Part shown: positions 7,331 to 11,839 of the stretch, in pieces
Layout: each line of letters opens with the position of its first letter
How positions within the stretch are numbered: the first letter of the stretch is position 1
DNA from: an uncultured Clostridia bacterium
GTDB lineage: Bacteria; Bacillota; Clostridia; Oscillospirales; Acutalibacteraceae
Direction of reading: 5' to 3'
Assembly (NCBI GenBank): GCA_945227095.1
Contig: CALYOC010000007.1
Span: 1 to 11,839, forward strand
DNA length: 11,839 nt
The notes under the pieces: generated by a model
Database searches by the model: none
Seen by the model: the letters and a program-made list of their open reading frames with translations, nothing else
Told to the model about the DNA's origin: nothing
Position numbers and translations under genes: made by a program

Positions 7331-8029
7331 TTGAAGGCGTTAGATGTTCTGTCCGCGGCGCTGTTCCCGCCGAGGTGCGCGTTTTGCGGAGAATTTGTTT
7401 TAAGGGAAGAAAATATGCTCTGCCGCAGGTGCGCGGCTGAAATCGAGTGGATTGACTCCGCGTGTCATTTGTGCGGAAAATCTGTCGAGGATTGCACCTG
7501 TTCGGGAAGAAAGAACGAGTATTCGGGTGTCGTCGGTGCGTTTTATTACCGGGGTATCGGCAAACGCTCTGTTTTGCGGCTAAAAAGCAAGCCCTCGGTG
7601 GCGAAGCGGCTCGGATATGATGTAGCGGGTTGCGTCAGGGCTCATTATTCCGATATATCCTTTGATTTTGTGACAAGTGTGCCTATGTGGAGGAGAACTC
7701 AAAGGCAAAAGGGCTTCAATCATTCCGAGGAGCTTGCAAGGCGCACCGCTGAGAATTTGTCTTTGCCGTATTTTTCCGTTTTGGAGAAGATTTATAAGAC
7801 GGAAATTCAGCACAAGTTGTCCTATTCGCAGCGCAACGGAAATGTCAAGGGTGTATTTTCCGTTTCTGACGAATTGCGTGTCAGGGGAAGTACAATCCTT
7901 TTGATAGATGATGTTAAAACTACAGGCGCAACATTAAATGAGTGTGCGCTTATGCTTAATCTCAGCGGAGCAAAAGCCGTTTATGCGGCGACGGCGGCCG
8001 TTGCTTATGAAGATAAAAATCGGGAGTGA
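7331..8029 (+). CDS. comFC: ComFC-like amidophosphoribosyltransferase-family protein
   Basis: ComFC (ComF) proteins have a PRTase-type fold and are required for DNA uptake in competent bacteria; homologues are widespread in non-competent species. The 232-residue protein has an N-terminal double zinc-finger pattern with cysteine pairs C16/C19, C31/C34, C45/C48 and C55/C57. It then has the family block RQKGFNHSEELAR (125-137), and the PRPP-binding loop LLIDDVKTTGAT (190-201). The start is a TTG at 7331, four bases after the recD2 stop, with GGAG (7317-7320) inside recD2 as SD. The next in-frame ATG (residue 29) would remove the first zinc pair, so TTG is preferred. No other competence gene is visible in the window. 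The enzymatic substrate is unknown. Confidence 0.93.
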   Translation: MKALDVLSAALFPPRCAFCGEFVLREENMLCRRCAAEIEWIDSACHLCGKSVEDCTCSGRKNEYSGVVGAFYYRGIGKRSVLRLKSKPSVAKRLGYDVAGCVRAHYSDISFDFVTSVPMWRRTQRQKGFNHSEELARRTAENLSLPYFSVLEKIYKTEIQHKLSYSQRNGNVKGVFSVSDELRVRGSTILLIDDVKTTGATLNECALMLNLSGAKAVYAATAAVAYEDKNRE

Positions 8030-8032
8030 AAT

Positions 8033-9091
8033 ATGTTTTTATTTGATTTAGGAATTGATATGGGCAGCACAAAAACTACAATATATGTAGAGGGAAAGGG
8101 CGTCGTTCTCAATGAGCCGAGCGTAGTGGCGATTGATTCCGAAACGGAGAAGATAATTGCCGTCGGAAGGCGGGCGAGGCGAATGGTCGGCAGAAACCCC
8201 GACTCCATAACCGTTGTCTATCCGATAAAAAACGGAGTCGTGTCGAATTTCACACTCGCAGAGCATATGATACGAACCTTTGTGCAGAAGGTGTGTAAGA
8301 ACTCAATGGTTAAGCCGCGTGCGGTCGTGGCAATACCCAGCGAGATAACAAATGTTGACAGAATAACAATAAGTGATGTCATAATGAGTGCAGGTGTCAG
8401 GAAGGCATGCCTTGTAGAAAAGCCGCTTTTGGCGGCGTACGGAGCAGGAGTAGAGTTCGGCGCAAAAAGAGGCTCGATAATTATTGACATCGGTGCAGGC
8501 ACGACCGACGCGGCTATCGTGACCTACGGAGGATTGGCGCTGAACGCGTCGCTTAAAATCGGCGGAGAGACGATTGACGAGGAGATAATTAAGTACATAA
8601 GGACAAAATATAATTTGAATATCGGAGTCAGAACGGCGGAAAATATCAAAAAGGATATAGGGTGTGCTGTCAGACCGTTCACCGAAGTTACTATGAGTGT
8701 AAAGGGCATTGATTACGCCACGGGACTACCAATGGTTATTGAAGTGAGCAACAATGAGATATATGATGTTATATTGCCTGTTTTAAAGGATATTTCCGGT
8801 GTTTTGTCAATTATTTTAGAGCAGACTCCGCCTGAACTTATAGCGGATATTTCAATAGAGGGAATACTCATTTGCGGAGGAGTTGCCAATCTCACCGGCA
8901 TAGCGGATTATTTTACACAGACCTTGAGAATAGACGCGTCCGTTGTCACCGAGCCGGAGTTTTGCGCCGCACGCGGAACAGGACCGGTAATGAGACATAT
9001 GAGAGAACTCAAGGCGTTTGGGTACCAGTACAGAAGTATTGAAAAAGCAGATGTTCCCGGCGTTGATGACAGCGAGTTTCAAGATGTCTGA
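8033..9091 (+). CDS. mreB: MreB-family bacterial actin, divergent
   Basis: MreB forms membrane-bound filaments that position the elongation machinery for lateral wall synthesis. The 352 residues cover the whole actin fold. Phosphate-1 is LGIDMGSTKTTIYV (6-19), where most MreBs have a DLGTANT-type loop. It is followed by GKGVVLNEPSVVAID (21-35). Connect/phosphate-2 is IIDIGAGTTDAAI (150-162), next to GGLALNASLKIGGETID. The YNLNIGVRTAENIKKDIG block (193-210) is typical, and the adenosine site is ILICGGVANLTG (278-289). EKPLLAAYGAG (129-139) replaces the usual EEPMAAAIGAG. The C-terminal tail (about 335-352) is acidic. The SD GGGAG (8022-8026) overlaps the comFC stop and sits six bases before the ATG, implying coupling. 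No mreC or mreD follows, so this may be an Mbl/MreBH-like paralogue; the exact subgroup is uncertain. Confidence 0.9.
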   Translation: MFLFDLGIDMGSTKTTIYVEGKGVVLNEPSVVAIDSETEKIIAVGRRARRMVGRNPDSITVVYPIKNGVVSNFTLAEHMIRTFVQKVCKNSMVKPRAVVAIPSEITNVDRITISDVIMSAGVRKACLVEKPLLAAYGAGVEFGAKRGSIIIDIGAGTTDAAIVTYGGLALNASLKIGGETIDEEIIKYIRTKYNLNIGVRTAENIKKDIGCAVRPFTEVTMSVKGIDYATGLPMVIEVSNNEIYDVILPVLKDISGVLSIILEQTPPELIADISIEGILICGGVANLTGIADYFTQTLRIDASVVTEPEFCAARGTGPVMRHMRELKAFGYQYRSIEKADVPGVDDSEFQDV

Positions 9092-9101
9092 CTTTTAGAT
9101 T

Positions 9102-9124
9102 TTAGTATATCTTTTCTATACTAA
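9102..9124 (+). terminator. Possible weak terminator hairpin after mreB
   Basis: TTAGTATA (9102-9109) and TATACTAA (9117-9124) pair around TCTTTTC. The stem is AT-rich and no T-run follows, so termination would be poor. Its position just after the mreB stop is the main support. Confidence 0.25.
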
Positions 9125-9145
9125 CAATAAAATTAAATATATTTA

Positions 9146-9174
9146 TTGATTTTAGAGAACTTTTAGTTTAAAAT
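9146..9174 (+). promoter_or_regulatory. Sigma-A-type promoter for the VTT gene and galK
   Basis: TTGATT (9146-9151), 17 bp, then TAAAAT (9169-9174). The start point would be near 9181, about 45 bases before the ATG at 9226. Likely drives the VTT protein gene and galK as one transcript. Confidence 0.58.
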
Positions 9175-9225
9175 AAGTTTTATACGCGTTTCTAAATTCG
9201 AAATTCAGTTTATGTGGGGAAATGT

Positions 9226-10059
9226 ATGAGCGGTTCCGATATTAGAAAAAAACTTAATATTGAGCGCAAGTTAAACGGCATAGTAGATAACAAATTCGAA
9301 TCTCGTAAAAAAGCCGAAAAAGAGCCTATGAGTATAGCGGTTAAAAGTGTAATTACTTTGATTGTGACCATTGCTGTTTTGGGCTTCCTTTTTATTGTGT
9401 TGCATTACTCTGAGGCGTTGTCGGTTCGTTATGAAAGCGTTATAAATTATTTTTATTTGCTTCAGAATTGGATTATGGAGCTTCCGAAGAAGTGGCTTAT
9501 AGTTCTTTCGCTTTTCGGAGTGTATTTTTTCAAAGCATATGTTCCTCTTCTGCCCTTATCGGCAGTCTGTGTGATTGCCGGTGCCTTCTGTCCGTATTGG
9601 GAATTATCCCTTCTTGTCAATATGGCGGGACTTTCAATGGGTTTTGCACTGAAGTATTTCAGCGGGAAGAAAAACGGTGACGGATTCGTTCAAAACGCCT
9701 TAAAAAAGAATGACAATGTTAAAATGGCGCTTGAAATCGGTGGACTCGGGGGATACGGAATGCTTTTTGTGTTTCGGCTTTTTCCGATTTTTCCGATAAA
9801 TTTCGTCTCCCGCCTTTACGGAACGAATAAAGACATACATTTTTGGTTTTATATGCTTGTTTCCCTTGCCGGAATATTCCCCAGGGTGTTTGTTTACACC
9901 TATTTGGGTAGGGAAATTTTCGACCCGTTTTCATCGCAGTTTATCTCACTTTTAATCATTTTGGCAGCGGCGACGGGCATTTCGACATTTATAATAAACA
10001 TCGTATTCTATATCAAAAAAAACAGAAATAAATCGCTCTCGGAAGAAAGTGACGGTTAA
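9226..10059 (+). CDS. VTT (TVP38/TMEM64/DedA-type) membrane protein
   Basis: This 277-residue polytopic inner-membrane protein has the VTT/SNARE-associated domain. Bacterial relatives of the DedA superfamily are linked to lipid (undecaprenyl phosphate or phospholipid) flipping; the substrate here is unknown. After a charged cytoplasmic segment of about 36 residues, hydrophobic stretches lie near 37-60, 90-122, 124-143, 174-200, 205-228 and 237-262. The family motif is FVFRLFPIFPINFVSRLYG (181-199), with the Arg and prolines in the re-entrant loop. A second conserved piece is FKAYVPLLPLSAVCVIAGA (102-120). ATG 9226 is preferred over an upstream in-frame GTG at 9214 because GGGGA (9216-9220) is placed as SD for the ATG. 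galK begins 16 bases after the stop, so the two are probably cotranscribed, although no functional link is known. Confidence 0.9.
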   Translation: MSGSDIRKKLNIERKLNGIVDNKFESRKKAEKEPMSIAVKSVITLIVTIAVLGFLFIVLHYSEALSVRYESVINYFYLLQNWIMELPKKWLIVLSLFGVYFFKAYVPLLPLSAVCVIAGAFCPYWELSLLVNMAGLSMGFALKYFSGKKNGDGFVQNALKKNDNVKMALEIGGLGGYGMLFVFRLFPIFPINFVSRLYGTNKDIHFWFYMLVSLAGIFPRVFVYTYLGREIFDPFSSQFISLLIILAAATGISTFIINIVFYIKKNRNKSLSEESDG

Positions 10060-10075
10060 GTATAAGAGGTAAACT

Positions 10076-11356
10076 ATGAATTTAAGCGAGATTAAAAGCA
10101 GGATATTGTCCGGTGAAGCGGACGGCAGACTGACCGAGCTTTACGGCGAGGAAAAGCTGCAAGGAGAAAAGCGGCGATACATAAAGGCGATAGACTCCTT
10201 TAAAGAGTATTTCGGCTATGATCAGGGAGATTTTGCGGTCTTCTCCGCGCCGGGCAGAACGGAGCTTTGCGGAAATCACACCGACCACAATTTCGGAAAG
10301 GTGCTTGCGGGCGCAGTCAATATTGATGTTATAGCCGTTGTCTGTAAGACGGATTCCGACCGTGTAAGAATAAAGTCTGAGGGACACGCGCCGAACGAAA
10401 TCAAGCTCTCCGAGCTGTCACCGGTCGAGAGTGAGAAGGGTTCGTCAAATTCAATTTTAAGGGGAATGCTTTGTCGAATAAAGGACTTGGGCTATGAAGT
10501 AGGAAGTTTTGACGCATATACACCCTCCGAGGTTCCCGCGGGCTCCGGACTTTCCTCGGCTGCGGCGGTTCAAGCGCTTATCGGTCATATTATGGATTGC
10601 CTGTGGTGCGGCTCGAAGATTGACAATGTGCTCCTTGCAAAGGTGGCGCAGTATGCGGAAAATGAGTTTTTCGGCAAGCCCTGCGGACTTATGGACCAGC
10701 TCACAATCACAACCGGAAGTGCGGTTAAATTTGATTTTGAGGACATTGAGAATCCTAAAATTGAAAAACTTGATTACGACTTTATGTCGAGCGGATATAA
10801 ACTGTGTATAGTCAATACGGGCGGCTCACACGCCGATTTGACGGACGATTACGCCTCTATCAGAAGTGAAATGGAAAGCGTCGCTCATTATTTTTCAAAG
10901 AATGTTTTGAGAAAAGTTGACAAGCAGGATGTCTTGAATAACATATCTGAAATCAGGAAATCGACAGGCGACAGAGCTGTTTTGAGGGCTATGCACTTTT
11001 ACGGTGAAAACGAGCGCGTTGATTCGGCTGCAGAATACCTTAAAAACGATGATTTTAAGGGTTTTCTGTCCTGCATAAAAGACTCCGGAAAGAGTTCTTT
11101 TATGTTTAATCAGAATGTGTTCAGCACTACTAATCCTGCCGAGCAGGGTATTGCGCTTGCGCTTTGCTGTGCCGAGCAGATTTTGGGTGAGAGCGGGGTT
11201 TACAGAGTCCATGGCGGCGGCTTTGCCGGTACAATACAGGCGTTTGTACCTGAGGATAAGGTCGAATTGTTCAAGGACAGCATGGAAAGCGTCTTTGGCG
11301 AGAATTGCTGCTATATTGTCTGCATAAGACCGTGCGGGCCTGTAAAAGTTATTTGA
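10076..11356 (+). CDS. galK: Galactokinase-family (GHMP) sugar kinase
   Basis: Galactokinase phosphorylates alpha-D-galactose at C1 with ATP, the first committed Leloir step after mutarotation. The 426-residue protein has the three GHMP/galactokinase motifs: APGRTELCGNHTDHNFG (58-74), the ATP-binding VPAGSGLSSAAAV (153-165) and HGGGFAGTIQAFVP (379-392). The likely catalytic base is D207 in CGLMDQ (203-208). Motif 1 differs from the textbook GRxNLIGEHTDYNxG: Asn67 replaces the Glu and His71 replaces the Tyr, a variant I associate with clostridial galactokinases. It is slightly longer than the usual 380-400 residues because of an N-terminal extension (about 1-40). The SD AAGAGGT (10064-10070) fixes ATG 10076. 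No galT, galE or transporter is adjacent, so the substrate is inferred from the family and could be another sugar. Confidence 0.88.
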   Translation: MNLSEIKSRILSGEADGRLTELYGEEKLQGEKRRYIKAIDSFKEYFGYDQGDFAVFSAPGRTELCGNHTDHNFGKVLAGAVNIDVIAVVCKTDSDRVRIKSEGHAPNEIKLSELSPVESEKGSSNSILRGMLCRIKDLGYEVGSFDAYTPSEVPAGSGLSSAAAVQALIGHIMDCLWCGSKIDNVLLAKVAQYAENEFFGKPCGLMDQLTITTGSAVKFDFEDIENPKIEKLDYDFMSSGYKLCIVNTGGSHADLTDDYASIRSEMESVAHYFSKNVLRKVDKQDVLNNISEIRKSTGDRAVLRAMHFYGENERVDSAAEYLKNDDFKGFLSCIKDSGKSSFMFNQNVFSTTNPAEQGIALALCCAEQILGESGVYRVHGGGFAGTIQAFVPEDKVELFKDSMESVFGENCCYIVCIRPCGPVKVI

Positions 11357-11358
11357 GA

Positions 11359-11387
11359 ATGATATATAGTTTTGGGTTAATTAAAAT
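11359..11387 (+). promoter_or_regulatory. Weak candidate promoter before oadG
   Basis: ATGATA (11359-11364), 17 bp, then TAAAAT (11382-11387). The predicted start (about 11394) overlaps the SD GGGGG (11390-11394), which argues against a normal leader. Either the oadG transcript comes from upstream or this promoter makes a near-leaderless message. Confidence 0.25.
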
Positions 11388-11401
11388 AAGGGGGAACAAA
11401 A

Positions 11402-11722
11402 ATGACAGATGTTTTATTGAATGCCGGTAGGATTTCATTGTCAAATGTCAATTCGCAGACCTGGAGTGTAACAATCTCCGGATTTGCAATTGTATTTGTC
11501 GTGCTCGCCGTGCTAATCGTCGTATTTTATGTTTTCGGAAAGATTATGACTGCCGTTCAGGGCAAATCGTCTGAAAAGCAGAAATCTGCCGATAATACTG
11601 CGTCAGAGCCGGACGAGGTCACCGATGAAATTGCGGCAGTTATCACCGCCGCCGTGGCTGAAAGCACAGGCGGAAAGAATTTTATCATCAAGCAGATAAA
11701 GCAGAGCGGGGGTGACAAGTGA
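11402..11722 (+). CDS. oadG: Sodium pump decarboxylase gamma subunit (OadG family)
   Basis: OadG-type subunits anchor the biotin-dependent, sodium-translocating decarboxylases (oxaloacetate, methylmalonyl-CoA or glutaconyl-CoA types) in the membrane and join the beta pump to the carboxyltransferase. The 106-residue product has one membrane span (SGFAIVFVVLAVLIVVFYVF, about 26-45). A polar acidic linker (about 52-78) follows, then ITAAVAESTGGKNFIIKQIK, typical of the family. The SD GGGGG lies eight bases before the ATG. Its stop TGA (11720-11722) overlaps the next start by one base (TGATG), so it is coupled to the beta-subunit gene. Which decarboxylase it serves cannot be told, since the alpha and biotin-carrier genes lie beyond the window. 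Confidence 0.85.
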   Translation: MTDVLLNAGRISLSNVNSQTWSVTISGFAIVFVVLAVLIVVFYVFGKIMTAVQGKSSEKQKSADNTASEPDEVTDEIAAVITAAVAESTGGKNFIIKQIKQSGGDK

Positions 11723-11796
11723 TGAGTATATTGACAGGATTTTGGGACGCAATAGTTCAGATATTCCAGAGCTCCGGACTCAATGCACTTTTTCAC
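11722..11796 (+). CDS. oadB: Sodium pump decarboxylase beta subunit, first 25 codons only
   Basis: The frame opens at ATG 11722, overlapping the oadG stop, with a GGGGGTG SD at about 11708-11714. It reads MSILTGFWDAIVQIFQSSGL and then NALFH before genuine sequence stops at 11796. This amphipathic N-terminus and its place after oadG fit the OadB/GcdB family, the multi-pass subunit that couples carboxybiotin decarboxylation to sodium export. Only the start is present, so identity rests mostly on context. The truncation is caused by adapter sequence, not mutation. Confidence 0.6.
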
Positions 11797-11839
11797 CTGT
11801 CTCTTATACACATCTGACGCTGCCGACGATCTTACGCGT
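11797..11839. other. Illumina Nextera adapter left on the contig end
   Basis: CTGTCTCTTATACACATCT (11797-11815) is the transposon mosaic end used in Nextera libraries, reversed. GACGCTGCCGACGA (11816-11829) is the read-1 adapter reversed. TCTTACGC (11830-11837) is the reverse complement of GCGTAAGA, which I recall as the Nextera i5 index 517. GT (11838-11839) starts the P5 side. These bases are not from the organism. Confidence 0.98.

Noticed and set aside
5128..9091. A new defence or competence system formed by recD2, comFC and mreB
   Set aside because: Each is a common housekeeping-type family in Clostridia. Tight spacing alone does not show a joint system, and no nuclease, sensor or effector gene is present.
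11557..11811. A reverse-strand open frame beginning MYKRQ at the right end
   Set aside because: Its start codon lies in the Nextera adapter; MYKRQ is the translation of the mosaic end and a known artefact.

Overview
This looks like an ordinary chromosomal segment of a Gram-positive, low-to-moderate GC anaerobe of the class Clostridia (Oscillospiraceae/Ruminococcaceae-like), most likely a contig from a metagenome or draft assembly. The clues are strong Shine-Dalgarno sites, the Gram-positive peptidoglycan-amidation pair murT-gatD, RecD2 rather than RecBCD, a ComFC homologue, and the start of a sodium-pumping decarboxylase operon. The lineage is inferred from protein style only; no marker was searched.

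Layout, left to right. (1) The 3' part of fusA (EF-G), then tuf (EF-Tu) with its own promoter and a strong terminator: the end of a str operon. (2) murT-gatD, with its own promoter and terminator, makes the enzyme that amidates D-glutamate in lipid II. (3) A gene-free, AT-rich stretch of about 550 bp (4176-4729) holds two related palindromes whose centres are exactly 420 bp apart, plus several nested inverted repeats. (4) A small one-pass membrane protein of unknown function. (5) A tight cluster recD2-comFC-mreB with 3-4 nt gaps, covering DNA repair, DNA uptake or nucleotide-related function, and cell shape. (6) A VTT/TVP38-type membrane protein and a galactokinase-family kinase, probably cotranscribed. 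(7) oadG and the first 25 codons of oadB, overlapping by one base.

Four well-placed promoters (before tuf, murT, recD2 and the VTT gene) share the same form: a TTGAxx or near match at -35, exactly 17 bp of spacer, and TAAAAT at -10.

Both ends of the window are technical rather than biological. The last 43 bases are an Illumina Nextera adapter, including what looks like an i5 index, so oadB is cut by library chemistry. The first ~42 bases appear to be an error-rich copy of fusA still in register, so the in-frame TAG there is probably not real. No mobile element, CRISPR array, rRNA or tRNA was seen, and I found no convincing new multi-gene system. The most interesting unexplained structure is the paired-palindrome intergenic region.
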